Positions 33,743 to 43,385 are shown, counted from the stretch's first letter. The stretch is DNA of 64,000 bases from Clostridium sp. 1001270J_160509_D11 (GCF_015667935.1 NZ_JADPET010000002.1:1-64000); one strand, 5' to 3'. Notes: generated from the sequence alone by a model not told the origin. Program-made: numbers and translations.

Positions 33743-33783
33743 GGGGATATAAAAATACTTAGAGATTTTTATATCCCCTTTAT
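33743..33783 (+). terminator. rho-independent terminator
   Basis: GGGGATATAAAAAT (33743-33756), 8-nt loop, ATTTTTATATCCCC (33765-33778), then TTTATTTG. Perfect 14-bp stem ending the LtaS-like gene. Confidence 0.92.
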
Positions 33784-33855
33784 TTGTTTAAATTAACTTA
33801 ATATTAATTTGCTAAATTATAAATTTAAAACAAACATTATTAGGAGGTGGGGCTG

Positions 33856-35394
33856 ATGTCTAGGACTGCGAAGAATGCAGTTATAATTATGGTGGCGACT
33901 TTGTTATCTAGAGTACTTGGATTTTTAAGAGAGACAATACTTGCGAATTTCTACGGAACAAGTATGGTTGCGGACGTATTTGTACTTACTCTAAATATCC
34001 CAGGGCTTATTATATCTATTGTCGGTTCTGTAATTTACATGATGTACATACCGATGTACTACGACACGAAAGAGCGTCTCGGCGAAGAGGAATCGCTTAA
34101 ATTTACAAATAATATACTAAATATTTTATCAGTATTTTCAATAATAGTTTCAATCTTAGGAATAATTTTTGCATCCGAAATAATCAAAATCTTTGCGATT
34201 GGATTTACTGGAGAAAAATTCGCACTAGCAGTAAAATTCTTGCGTATTATGATGTTTGGTGTATTATTCTTATCTTTAAACAAGATTCAGTCATCCTTCT
34301 TACAAGTGAAGGACAGCTATTTGCCAGCGTCAATTGTAGGCGTTGTCTACAACTTAATCATAATAGGCGCAATATTTATAAGTGTAAAATACGGAAGTTA
34401 TTACTTGGCGATTGGAGCATTAGTAGGTCTTTTTGTCCAAGTTATCATACTACTTCCTTGCATGTATAAAAGAGGATATAAATACAGCTTTTATATGAAT
34501 ATAAAAGACGAATCCATCATCAAAATGATTAAATTAAGTATACCTATGATGATGGGGGTTGCGATGAGTCAGCTTAATGTATATGTCGATAAGGCGCTTG
34601 CGAGTACTTTAGGTGATGGTAAATTATCAGCTCTTAACTACGCATCAAGACTTAACGACTTTGTCGTTGCTATTTTCGTAACATCTTTAATTACTGTTAT
34701 TTATCCGAAATTATCTCAGTTTGTAAACGAAAAAGACATAACAAACTTCAAAAAGATAATGGTTAAATCGAGTAACTGCATAATTTTAGTCGTTGTACCG
34801 ATAGTATTCGGAGCGATATTATTAGCAGAGCCGATCGTAAGAGTTTTATTAGAAAGAGGAAGTTTCAGCCACGAATCAACTCTTATGACTTCAAACGCAC
34901 TTAGATTTTATGCAATAGGTATAATCGGATATGCAGTAAAAGAAATACTGAGCAGAGGGTTTTACTCATTGGGAGACACAAAAACACCAATGATAAATTC
35001 ATCAATCGCTGTAATTATAAATATAATACTAGACTTATTATTTATAAAACCATTTAGTTATATGGGGCTTGCTATGGCGACAAGTATCTCATACATGGTT
35101 ACAGTAGTTCTGATGTTCTTCAGCCTTAGAAAAAAGGTAGGCTCATTTAACGGTAGAGCAGTAGCACAAGTTCTTATAAAATCTATAATTGCATCAATTG
35201 CTATGTCGATAGTAGTATTATTTACTTACGACGCTTTAGTTTCAATGTTAGGATTATCGTTTATAGGAGAATGTGCGTCTTTAGGTGGAGCGATTTTATT
35301 AGGAGTTGTAGTATATGCAATTTGTATAAAATTATTTAAAGTAGAAGAAATTAAAGTTTTAGAAGGAAGTATAAAAAACTTCTTCTCTAGATAA
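33856..35394 (+). CDS. murJ: MurJ/MviN lipid flippase
   Basis: A 512-residue membrane protein with about 14 helices. The start, TAKNAVIIMVATLLSRVLGF, continues with RETILANFYGTSMVADVFVL, the defining N-terminus of MurJ-type flippases. Later LLERGSFSHESTLMTSNALR and SRGFYSLGDTKTPM are also conserved. It flips lipid-linked wall or surface-polymer precursors. The ATG at 33856 follows TAGGAGGTG; a GTG at 33847 lies inside that site. Confidence 0.93.
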   Translation: MSRTAKNAVIIMVATLLSRVLGFLRETILANFYGTSMVADVFVLTLNIPGLIISIVGSVIYMMYIPMYYDTKERLGEEESLKFTNNILNILSVFSIIVSILGIIFASEIIKIFAIGFTGEKFALAVKFLRIMMFGVLFLSLNKIQSSFLQVKDSYLPASIVGVVYNLIIIGAIFISVKYGSYYLAIGALVGLFVQVIILLPCMYKRGYKYSFYMNIKDESIIKMIKLSIPMMMGVAMSQLNVYVDKALASTLGDGKLSALNYASRLNDFVVAIFVTSLITVIYPKLSQFVNEKDITNFKKIMVKSSNCIILVVVPIVFGAILLAEPIVRVLLERGSFSHESTLMTSNALRFYAIGIIGYAVKEILSRGFYSLGDTKTPMINSSIAVIINIILDLLFIKPFSYMGLAMATSISYMVTVVLMFFSLRKKVGSFNGRAVAQVLIKSIIASIAMSIVVLFTYDALVSMLGLSFIGECASLGGAILLGVVVYAICIKLFKVEEIKVLEGSIKNFFSR

Positions 35395-35730
35395 ACTATA
35401 TTAGTTTTAATAAACTACTTTGATAGTGACAATTTTGATTTGGAAAAGTAAGAATCATACCCCTAAACAGCCAAAAACTTAGGTTTAAATTTGTGTATGT
35501 AAATTTATTAAAAAATAAAATGAATTTAACTTAAAATAAATTTAAAATCGAATAAATTTGGTTTATACTTTAAATTAAAAAGAAAAAGTAGAATAAAACA
35601 TGTAAAAAAATTTACCAAAAAAGCCAAAAACTAACTATAAATTACCTGGCTTTGTAGAAAAAAGTTTTGAAGTATGTTAGAATAAATAGGAAATAAAATT
35701 TATAATATTAGGGGGTGAGTGTCACAAATC
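35395..35730. other. intergenic stretch, promoter region of the NlpC/P60 gene
   Basis: About 335 bases with no ORF, RNA gene or repeat recognised. A weak GCCA/TGGC hairpin near 35620-35655 has no proper T run. The end holds the ribosome binding site GGGGGTGA (35711-35718). Confidence 0.4.
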
Positions 35731-37074
35731 ATGTTTACTGAAAAGAAAACAAAAACGACACTATCAAAAGCATTAGCTCTAGGAATGGTTGCAACATCTG
35801 TTTCTTTAGCTGGGCAAACAACAACAGCAGACGCAGCAAAAAACGAAAATACAGATACAACTTCATTATATAAAACTCAAACAATATCATCAAAAACAGG
35901 AACAGTTACAGCAAGTTCTTTAAATATTAGAAAGGGACCATCTACTTCTTACTCAATCGTAGGAGCTTTAAAAAATGGCCAATCAGTTACTATAACTGAT
36001 ACTGATAGCGCTACTGGCTGGTATAAAATAAAAACTTCAGCAGGAGTAGTTGGATATGCAAGCAACAAATACATAAAAGTTGATGGGCAAGTATCTGAAA
36101 ATACTGGAAGCAATAACACAACTACAGCAACTGCTAAAAAAACTGCTACAGTTACTACATCATCACTAAATGTTAGATCTGGACCAAGCACAGCATACTC
36201 TATAGTAACAACTTTATCAAAAGGACACAATGTTACTATACATGAAACTGCTAGCACAGGTTGGCACAAAGTTACAACTGCTACAGGAAAAACAGGATAT
36301 GTTTCACCAACTTATGTAAAAGTAACAGGAAGTACTAATAGTGGAACAACTAATAACAATACTAACACAAACACAAATACACAAAGTGGTGTTTATGTAG
36401 TACAAAGTTACTCAACTATAACTAAAGTTGGTAAAGTTAATGCGACATCATTAAACGTTAGAAGTGGACCATCTACATCTTACAGCGCGAAATCTAGTGT
36501 TAAAAAAGGAAATGTAGTAGGAATACTAAAACAATACAGCAATGGTTGGTATGAAGTTAAATTAGCTAATGGAACAACAGGATGCGTTAGTGGAAGTTAC
36601 TTAACAATAACAGCAGGAAGTTCATCTAGTATAACTTCAGGAAGTACTTCTGGAACTACATCAGGAAATACAAATACAAATACAGGAACAAGCACAAATG
36701 CAAAAGTTCAAGCTGTTGTAAATATGGTAAAAAGACAAGTTGGTAAACCATATGTTTATGGAGCTAGTGGACCAAACTCATTTGACTGTTCAGGACTTAT
36801 GTACTACTGCTACAAAAATGCAGCTGGAATAACTATTAATAGAAGTTCTGCTGCTCAAGCATCAAACGGTAGATATGTAAGCAAAAGCAACTTACAACCA
36901 GGAGATTTAGTATTCTTCAACAGTGGAACAAACAGAATACGCCACGTTGGAATGTACGTTGGAAACGGACAATTTATCCATGCTCCAAGTCCTGGAAAAA
37001 GTGTTAAATACGAAAACTTATATTCTTCATATTACGTAAAAGGATACGTAACTGCTAGAAGAATTATCGGATAA
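35731..37074 (+). CDS. SH3b-NlpC/P60 cell-wall endopeptidase
   Basis: A 447-residue secreted peptidoglycan hydrolase. A signal peptide (about 1-35, with VATSVSLAGQ) is followed by three bacterial SH3 domains near 48-115, 135-195 and 230-290 (each SSLNIRKGPSTSYSIV-like), Thr/Asn-rich linkers, and the NlpC/P60 domain, about 330-447. The catalytic Cys is C353 in FDCSGL and the His is H405 in RHVGMYVG; IHAPSP supplies the third polar site. The start is uncertain: ATG at 35731 is 12 bases after GGGGGTGA, and GTG at 35719 abuts it. Confidence 0.93.
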   Translation: MFTEKKTKTTLSKALALGMVATSVSLAGQTTTADAAKNENTDTTSLYKTQTISSKTGTVTASSLNIRKGPSTSYSIVGALKNGQSVTITDTDSATGWYKIKTSAGVVGYASNKYIKVDGQVSENTGSNNTTTATAKKTATVTTSSLNVRSGPSTAYSIVTTLSKGHNVTIHETASTGWHKVTTATGKTGYVSPTYVKVTGSTNSGTTNNNTNTNTNTQSGVYVVQSYSTITKVGKVNATSLNVRSGPSTSYSAKSSVKKGNVVGILKQYSNGWYEVKLANGTTGCVSGSYLTITAGSSSSITSGSTSGTTSGNTNTNTGTSTNAKVQAVVNMVKRQVGKPYVYGASGPNSFDCSGLMYYCYKNAAGITINRSSAAQASNGRYVSKSNLQPGDLVFFNSGTNRIRHVGMYVGNGQFIHAPSPGKSVKYENLYSSYYVKGYVTARRIIG

Positions 37075-37110
37075 TAAATATTTTTTACATTAAATAATTA
37101 TATTGTGAAG

Positions 37111-37168
37111 AAGACCACAAAACTTCTATTCGAAATAAAAAGAATAGTCGTTTTACGTGGTCTTTTTT
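37111..37168 (+). terminator. long rho-independent terminator
   Basis: AAGACCAC (37111-37118) pairs with GTGGTCTT (37157-37164), with inner AAAAC/GTTTT and CTATTC/GAATAG pairs, then T residues. It ends the NlpC/P60 gene. Confidence 0.9.
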
Positions 37169-37240
37169 GCGTTTTATAGAATATACTATGTTTCTGATTC
37201 ATAAAATTTACTATTATAGAGGTAATTGGAGGAAATTGGT

Positions 37241-37900
37241 ATGGTAAATATTACGAGCGGATTAATAGATAAAAAGGTAAAAAATATGAGGTTTTTCTTA
37301 AATTATCCGAAAATCGAGGTGGATGATGAAGGCGAAGAGATTCAACAATTTGCACAAGAGGTAAATAAATCAATATTAAACGAGGTAAGCATTTTTGAAG
37401 AAGTGGTTATCTACACTTATTGTGATGAAATAATAATTGGAAATATAAATGTTATTTCGGAATACAACGTTGCATTTAATAGAGGAAATATTGTCAGCAT
37501 TCCTATGGAGTTTTCTCAAATTATTGGACTCACTGACATAAGCAATATCTACAGCTATAATTACGATTTTGATTTAATGAAAAAGATTACCTTAGAAGAT
37601 ATTTTTAAAGAAGATGTTGATTATGAAAAAATAATCCAAAGTTATATAATGGAAGAGATTTACGAGATTTTGGATAATTATACAAGCCACATAACTTATG
37701 ATTTATATGAGTTGATGATGGAATCTATCTATATATGTGAAGATCCAGTTTTCTATTTTAATGGTAGAGATTTAGTAATCTGCATATCGAGTTTTGAATT
37801 AACAAGTCAAGTCTGCAATCTAATTGAATTTACAATATCATTTAAAAAAATAAAGAATATTCTAAGCGATTATGCTTTGAAAAATATATTTTTATATTAA
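37241..37900 (+). CDS. DUF3298/RsiV-like protein without a signal peptide
   Basis: A 219-residue protein. The middle and C-terminus, MKKITLEDIFKEDVDYEKII, then PVFYFNGRDLVICISSFELT, follow the DUF3298 pattern of RsiV and PdaC proteins, where the domain binds lysozyme or wall fragments. Unlike those, it has no signal peptide or membrane helix, so it should be cytosolic unless the start is wrong. The ATG at 37241 follows GGAGGAA; the TTG at 37226 would add only five residues. It is followed 20 bases later by the Amidase_6 gene, and the two are probably co-transcribed. Confidence 0.55.
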   Translation: MVNITSGLIDKKVKNMRFFLNYPKIEVDDEGEEIQQFAQEVNKSILNEVSIFEEVVIYTYCDEIIIGNINVISEYNVAFNRGNIVSIPMEFSQIIGLTDISNIYSYNYDFDLMKKITLEDIFKEDVDYEKIIQSYIMEEIYEILDNYTSHITYDLYELMMESIYICEDPVFYFNGRDLVICISSFELTSQVCNLIEFTISFKKIKNILSDYALKNIFLY

Positions 37901-37920
37901 ATTTTGAGGAAGTGAAAAAA

Positions 37921-38436
37921 ATGTTTGTCCGATATAATAGAGAATTGGCGGTGAAATACGCTACTGATTGGGCACAAGACAGAAACCCAAACTACAAAGA
38001 TTATGAAAAATGGGGAGGGGACTGTACTAATTTTGTGTCACAATGTCTACACGAAGGAGGTATACCTTTTGATCATCATGGAAATGATATATTAAAACAG
38101 TGGTATTGGTATAGCGATATGAACAGAACTCCTACATGGACAGCCGCCGAGCCTTTTTACAAATACATCACAAAAAACAACACAAAAGACACCCAAAACT
38201 TTGGGATATATGCTGTGGAAGTATCATATAACGAATTGCAAATAGGAGATATTGTACAACTTATATACGAAAATGACTTAGCATATCACAACATGATAAT
38301 CACAGATGTTATTTTAGATGGAGGGTATTTAATCGACTACTTAGTATGCCAACACACATATGATTTATACAACTTTCCTCTTAGCCAAAAACAAGGTGAA
38401 AAGCGATATATAAAAATTTTAGGATATTATGAGTAA
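37921..38436 (+). CDS. Amidase_6 domain protein
   Basis: A 171-residue protein matching the putative amidase domain PF12671: YNRELAVKYATDWAQDRNPN, then YEKWGGDCTNFVSQCLHEGG with the probable catalytic Cys, a central TWTAAEPFYKYI and a histidine in AYHNMIIT. The domain is papain-like and usually occurs in wall-related proteins, but there is no signal peptide here. The ATG at 37921 has GAGGAAG at the right distance; the GTG at 37912 overlaps that site. It might act on intracellular wall turnover products; this is inference. Confidence 0.8.
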   Translation: MFVRYNRELAVKYATDWAQDRNPNYKDYEKWGGDCTNFVSQCLHEGGIPFDHHGNDILKQWYWYSDMNRTPTWTAAEPFYKYITKNNTKDTQNFGIYAVEVSYNELQIGDIVQLIYENDLAYHNMIITDVILDGGYLIDYLVCQHTYDLYNFPLSQKQGEKRYIKILGYYE

Positions 38437-38577
38437 AAGAGGATTAAATTGTTAATAATATTTGAAAAAAGCCTTTCTTAATGATAAAATTACCTTATAA
38501 TATATAATGTAAAATATGCTCAGAATTGACTTAATTTAGGGCATATAAATTTAACCTAAAATGGAAAGGTGAATTCA

Positions 38578-39501
38578 GTGACTAAGAAAAGAACAAATAA
38601 TCCAAGAACTACCTCAAATCAAGGTAATAAAACAAATACTCAAAATAGAAGACCGCAGACAAAGACGGCACAAAGGCCTACACAACCGCGAAAAAACAAA
38701 AAACAAAAAGGTTTACATAGAAAAAAATCATCAACTAAAAGGAAAAAACAACTAATAGTTTTAGTAGGGTTAATCATATTGATTTCTGTTGTAGGATTTA
38801 TAGGAAAGAAAACATACAATTTCGTAAGTACTATTTGGCCAAATGTAATATCACTAAAAAATTCTCTGACAGGTGGAGCTATCGACACTTCAAACGTAAA
38901 CACCGACGAACAATACGACGTAGGTGACGAAAAAGAAGCAACTCTACAAGTTAGACACAACGTATTTATAGATGCTGGTTGTGGCGGAAACGAAACAGGA
39001 TATATAACAAATGACAAAATAAAAGAAAAAGAACTAAACTTAGAAATTGCAAAAAAAGTAGCAAAAGAGTTAAACAAACAACAAGATATCAACGTAATAC
39101 TATCTAGACAAGATGATGTCTACATGAGCCCAGACGAAAGAAAATCTCTAGCAGAAAGCCAAAATGCTGAGGTATTTGTATCTATCCATATGGCTGCTGA
39201 GACTACAGGAAAAGCCACAGGAATAGAAACTATATACCACAAAGATTCCAAAAATGGCTCGGCTGACTTTGCAAGTCTTATGCAAACTTCTATAGTAGCG
39301 TTTGTAAAAGCCGAAAATAGAGGAACAAATACATACAATATGAGTGTATTGAGAGATAACAGTATGCCTTCTATATATATTCAATGTGGATTTTTAAGTA
39401 ACTCTGGTGAGGAGAAAAATTTAAAAGATGAAAATTACCAAAATGAATTAGCGAAAGGTATAGCACAAGGGATATTAACTTATATAGATGCCAAAAAATA
39501 A
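38578..39501 (+). CDS. membrane-anchored Amidase_3 homologue lacking catalytic residues
   Basis: A 307-residue protein: a basic, Lys/Arg/Thr-rich cytoplasmic tail of about 58 residues, one membrane helix (LIVLVGLIILISVVGFIG), a spacer, and an Amidase_3 domain from about 130 to the end. In this family zinc is held by His (GHGG), Glu and His, and a Glu in the (E)xGFxSN motif is catalytic. Here the first His is C135 (DAGCGG), Glu152 and His204 (SIHMA) are kept, and the catalytic Glu is Q269 (IQCGFLSN). Hydrolase activity is therefore doubtful; it may be a wall-sensing or regulatory pseudoenzyme. The GTG at 38578 has GGAAAGG ahead. Confidence 0.85.
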   Translation: MTKKRTNNPRTTSNQGNKTNTQNRRPQTKTAQRPTQPRKNKKQKGLHRKKSSTKRKKQLIVLVGLIILISVVGFIGKKTYNFVSTIWPNVISLKNSLTGGAIDTSNVNTDEQYDVGDEKEATLQVRHNVFIDAGCGGNETGYITNDKIKEKELNLEIAKKVAKELNKQQDINVILSRQDDVYMSPDERKSLAESQNAEVFVSIHMAAETTGKATGIETIYHKDSKNGSADFASLMQTSIVAFVKAENRGTNTYNMSVLRDNSMPSIYIQCGFLSNSGEEKNLKDENYQNELAKGIAQGILTYIDAKK

Positions 39502-39517
39502 AAAAGGAAGTGCAGAT

Positions 39518-39967
39518 ATGGCTGATTTAGAAATAAAGAAAATTTTAATTGAAGAATCTTTGAGAAAAAATCAAATGTCACAGATTTTTGATGTGGTGAA
39601 AAACGAAAAAATGGTGTTTTTCAGATCACTACAACAATACAAAAACAACAAATTTTTATTAGGCATAATACTAGACGAATCTGCCTACACTACAATCACG
39701 ATATTTTTCGGGAAAGTAGCAGACGAGTCCAAAAAAGACATAATAATTAAATTAATAAATGAATTAAACGGTATACATAATGTAGAAAAATTTGTACTAA
39801 ACAGAAATGACGAGCTTTTAGTCCAAATTCCTTATGTATCACTATCACAAGATTTCAACGGAGACGTAGCGATAGACTTATTGAGAACACTTTATCACAT
39901 GCTTGTCCACAATGCATACGACAAGTTTGAAGAAATCCTAGGGGAGAGTATGTATAACCAGATATAA
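39518..39967 (+). CDS. conserved-looking protein of unknown function (possible YbjN-like fold)
   Basis: A 149-residue protein of alternating strands and helices: FFRSLQQYKNNKFLLGIILD, TTITIFFGKV, LLVQIPYVSLSQDF, then a long C-terminal helix. The plan resembles YbjN and type III chaperone-like folds, but no signature residues settle it. The ATG at 39518 has AAGGAAG ahead; a reading from 39488 would overlap the previous gene's end. It lies 16 bases after the pseudoamidase gene, so the two form a transcript closed by a terminator. Confidence 0.55.
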   Translation: MADLEIKKILIEESLRKNQMSQIFDVVKNEKMVFFRSLQQYKNNKFLLGIILDESAYTTITIFFGKVADESKKDIIIKLINELNGIHNVEKFVLNRNDELLVQIPYVSLSQDFNGDVAIDLLRTLYHMLVHNAYDKFEEILGESMYNQI

Positions 39968-40012
39968 TTAACTAGCTTAAATACAAAATCAAATAAAATT
40001 GGCAATACTCTA

Positions 40013-40054
40013 AAGCCAAATTTAGATAAAAATCAATCTAAATTTGGCTTTTTT
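40013..40054 (+). terminator. rho-independent terminator
   Basis: AAGCCAAATTTAGAT (40013-40027), 8-nt loop, ATCTAAATTTGGCTT (40036-40050), then T residues. Perfect 15-bp stem separating the pseudoamidase unit from the methyltransferase. Confidence 0.95.
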
Positions 40055-40154
40055 ACATGCAGAAATCAAAATATAACTATATAATTATTTACAGGACTAA
40101 CTTTTAGTTTAAGTAGTAGTGATTTCGTTTAAATTTATTTGATGGGGGGCGACT

Positions 40155-42098
40155 ATGGAAGAAAGTTTTGAAGTTTCAAAGAGGTATGAGAATAATTTAG
40201 ATATTAAAAAGAGAAAAAATCAGGGGATTTATTATACGCCATACGTTGTTGTGGAGTATATATTAGAGCAGACAATACAAAAGCACGATGTAGTAGATGA
40301 GCCGTATCCAAAGGTGCTCGATATGTGTTGTGGCTGTGGCAATTTCTTAATAAGTGCATATGAAATACTTCATAAAAAGTTTTTGGAAAATATAGATAAT
40401 TTAAGGATTAAATATGGAAGAGGTTTTATTTCATCAGAAGATATAAGTCTGCATATTATAAAAAACTGCATTTTTGCAGTAGATACAGACGAAGATGCAT
40501 TATTTATATTTAAAAGACAAATTATGAATATTTTAAAAGATGAGCTTAGAGAAATTTATAAAGATAAATTTCTAATTAGTGAGGACGAGCTAGACGAGAT
40601 TTTGTTTGATAAATACGAGAAAAATCTCAATATACTTTGTGCTGACAGCTTAAAAACAGACTTATGCGAAGTATTTTCTATAAAAAAGTTTGACTATATT
40701 GTCGGAAACCCGCCATACATTGGTCAAAAGCTTTTAGACAACGAATATAAAAAATTTTTATACAAGGAATTTGGTGATGTATATAAAAACAAAGGGGATC
40801 TTTATTTTTGCTTTTATAAAAGAATACTGGATTTATTAAAAGAAGATGGAAAATCAGGGATTATTACACCGAGGTATTTTATGCAGAGTCCATCTGGAAA
40901 GTATCTTAGAAAATACATGATAGACAATGCCAAGATAGACAATATAGTTGACTTTCTAGGTGCGAATTTATTCTCAAACCTAGGAATTGCAAGTTGTATC
41001 GTAGTGTTTGAACATAAAAACAAAAAAGATAAATACATACAATACTATAAAATAATAGATGAAAATATCAATATAAAGAAAATAGACAACTTAGGATTAT
41101 ATTTAAAACAAGATAATTTTAAAAAAATCATGGTAAATATCGAGTCACTTGGGGAAGATTGGTTAATGCTAGACCAGGTAGAATTCGAATTTTATAACAA
41201 AATCCAAAATAAGTGTCAATATTTTTTAGATGAAATAGGTGAGAGTTTTCAGGGGATAATCACAGGTTGCGACAAGGCATTTGTCGTAAATAAAGACGAT
41301 AAAAATATAAGTAAAATAGACAAAAATCTACTAAAAAACTGGATTAAAAATACAAATGTCGAAAAGTACATAATTGATAATTCAAATTATAAATTGATAT
41401 ATTCAAACGACATAAAAACAGAACAGGACCATCCATTTGTTATAGATAATTACTTTATGCCATATAAACAAAAGCTCCAAAATAGGAGAGAATGTATACG
41501 AAATAGCCGAAAATGGTACGAACTTCAGTGGGGAAGAGAAAAATCTCTATTTGAGCAGACAAAGATAATGTATCCATATAAGTCTAGAAACAACAGATTT
41601 GCGATAGACTTTGATAATAGCTATGGAAGTGCAGATGTGTATTCATTTTTTATAAAAGAAAAATACAAAGATGAATTTTCATATGAATACTTAGTCGGGC
41701 TATTAAATTCAAAAGTATACGATAAATATTTTAAGATAATAGGTAAAGAAATGGGCAAAAAAATATTCGATTATTATCCGAATAGAGTTATGAAATTAAA
41801 GATTTTTAAAGATGAAAATTACAAGAAAATAGAGTCATTATCAAAAGAAATAATATTCCTCTCAAGAAAAAAACTATCTATAATAAATGAATTAGAAAGT
41901 ACTTCAAAAAAATTAGCAATTTCAAGCGATTTAACTAAAATAACAACTTGTGAAAACGTTATGGAAATACAAGACAAAAATATTTCGCTCTTAAAAGAAA
42001 AACATTACCTTGAAAATAAAATCGATTTCATAGAAAATATAATAGAGGAAATAATTAAAAAATCTTTAAATTTAAATCATGACACTAATTTGGATTAA
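40155..42098 (+). CDS. camA: CamA-like orphan adenine-specific DNA methyltransferase
   Basis: A 647-residue gamma-type N6-adenine methyltransferase (Eco57I/TaqI-like). The SAM site is VLDMCCGCGNF around D56, the catalytic motif is GNPPYIG (N185-Y188), and the C-terminal half carries a TaqI_C-like target-recognition domain (FQGIITGCDKAF, RKWYELQWGREK, YPNRVMKLKIF). From memory, long stretches (opening SKxYENxLD, QGIYYTP, VGNPPYIG, KADLYFCFYK-like, SADVYSFFIKE) match CamA of C. difficile, which methylates CAAAAA and affects sporulation. It is longer than the 577-residue CamA owing to a helical C-terminal extension. No restriction subunit is nearby. Patatin and PTS genes follow. Confidence 0.87.
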   Translation: MEESFEVSKRYENNLDIKKRKNQGIYYTPYVVVEYILEQTIQKHDVVDEPYPKVLDMCCGCGNFLISAYEILHKKFLENIDNLRIKYGRGFISSEDISLHIIKNCIFAVDTDEDALFIFKRQIMNILKDELREIYKDKFLISEDELDEILFDKYEKNLNILCADSLKTDLCEVFSIKKFDYIVGNPPYIGQKLLDNEYKKFLYKEFGDVYKNKGDLYFCFYKRILDLLKEDGKSGIITPRYFMQSPSGKYLRKYMIDNAKIDNIVDFLGANLFSNLGIASCIVVFEHKNKKDKYIQYYKIIDENINIKKIDNLGLYLKQDNFKKIMVNIESLGEDWLMLDQVEFEFYNKIQNKCQYFLDEIGESFQGIITGCDKAFVVNKDDKNISKIDKNLLKNWIKNTNVEKYIIDNSNYKLIYSNDIKTEQDHPFVIDNYFMPYKQKLQNRRECIRNSRKWYELQWGREKSLFEQTKIMYPYKSRNNRFAIDFDNSYGSADVYSFFIKEKYKDEFSYEYLVGLLNSKVYDKYFKIIGKEMGKKIFDYYPNRVMKLKIFKDENYKKIESLSKEIIFLSRKKLSIINELESTSKKLAISSDLTKITTCENVMEIQDKNISLLKEKHYLENKIDFIENIIEEIIKKSLNLNHDTNLD

Positions 42099-42121
42099 AA
42101 CTTAAAAATTAGGTGATGTAA

Positions 42122-43354
42122 ATGAAAGGTTTAGTATTAGAAGGGGGAGGCACTAAAGGTGCTTACCAATTAGGGGCTTATAAAGCTTTAAAAGAATTAG
42201 GTGTCGAGTTCGACGGTGTAGTTGGAACTTCAATTGGGGCATTAAATGCAGCATTTATAGTCCAGGGGGACTATGAAATAATGAAAGACATCTGGTTAAA
42301 TAGGGATTATAAAAGTTTTATGGACATAGAAGAAGACTTCTATGAAAAATATAAAAATGTGGAGTTTAAGGCAAAAGATATAAATGTAGTCATAGATCTT
42401 ATGAATAAAGCCAGAAAAAACGAAGGAATAGATATAACTCCTCTTAAAAATTTACTAAAAGAAAATATAGACGAAGAAAAAATAAGAAATTCATCAAAAG
42501 ATTTTGGATTAGTAACAGTATACTTAGACAAAAAAATCATCCCACAACACTTGATGAAAGAGGACATACCGCAGGGGAAATTGGTAGATTATTTAATCGC
42601 AAGTTCGAGCTTACCTATATTTCAATTAGATAAATTTGAAGATAAACGTTATCTAGATGGCTTTTTATCAGATAATACGCCAGTTGGGTTATTGGCGAAT
42701 AAAGGATATAATGATATAATAGTAATTAGATTATCGAATGATGCCGCAGGAGATAAAAGTTTGCAAAAATATGTAGATTTAAATCTAACAGTGATAAAAC
42801 CTTCGATGGTTTTGGGAGGTTCTCTAAACAAGGACAAAGATCATATGGAGACATTGTTCAAACTTGGATATATGGATACAATGAAAGTATTTAAAAGATA
42901 CGATGGGGTGAAGTATTTCTTTAATGCAGATTTCATATATGACGAAGAGACATGCTTTAATTTGATAAGTAACATAGATATAAAAACGATAGAATACATA
43001 TGCAAGATCTTAAAAATAAGGAGAAAACCAAGCCTAAGAGTTTTATTAGAAGAAATCATACCACAACTTGGGGATATGTTTCATTTGGAAAAGGAATTTA
43101 CATATAAAGATATTTTTTACAGTATATATGAAAGAAAACTTGAGGAAAATAATATAGACGTTTTGAATTTATACGATTTTTCAAAGGTTATAGACTCAGT
43201 CAATTCACAAATTGACTCAATTAATTTCGATTATGAAAATAATGAAAATAAATCCATTATTTTGTTAAATAAAAAAGAAAAAAATGAAAAGGCGATAACA
43301 AATAAACTACTAAACGATTTTAAAAATCAAAGTTTAAGAAAAATGCCTATATAA
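42122..43354 (+). CDS. patatin-like phospholipase
   Basis: A 410-residue cytosolic lipid acyl hydrolase of the RssA type. The oxyanion hole is GGGTKGAYQLGA, the nucleophile Ser is in GTSIGALNAAF, and the dyad Asp is in YLDGFLSDNTPV. The C-terminal 150 residues are a helical extension without a recognised domain. It starts 23 bases after the methyltransferase stop with a GGTGAT site, which suggests co-transcription. Confidence 0.9.
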   Translation: MKGLVLEGGGTKGAYQLGAYKALKELGVEFDGVVGTSIGALNAAFIVQGDYEIMKDIWLNRDYKSFMDIEEDFYEKYKNVEFKAKDINVVIDLMNKARKNEGIDITPLKNLLKENIDEEKIRNSSKDFGLVTVYLDKKIIPQHLMKEDIPQGKLVDYLIASSSLPIFQLDKFEDKRYLDGFLSDNTPVGLLANKGYNDIIVIRLSNDAAGDKSLQKYVDLNLTVIKPSMVLGGSLNKDKDHMETLFKLGYMDTMKVFKRYDGVKYFFNADFIYDEETCFNLISNIDIKTIEYICKILKIRRKPSLRVLLEEIIPQLGDMFHLEKEFTYKDIFYSIYERKLEENNIDVLNLYDFSKVIDSVNSQIDSINFDYENNENKSIILLNKKEKNEKAITNKLLNDFKNQSLRKMPI

Positions 43355-43385
43355 GTTTTTATGTGTATTAATTAGGAGGTACAAA

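Noticed and set aside
40155-42098. Complete restriction-modification system
   Set aside because: No endonuclease or specificity gene lies on either side; neighbours are a hypothetical protein and a patatin. It is treated as an orphan methyltransferase.
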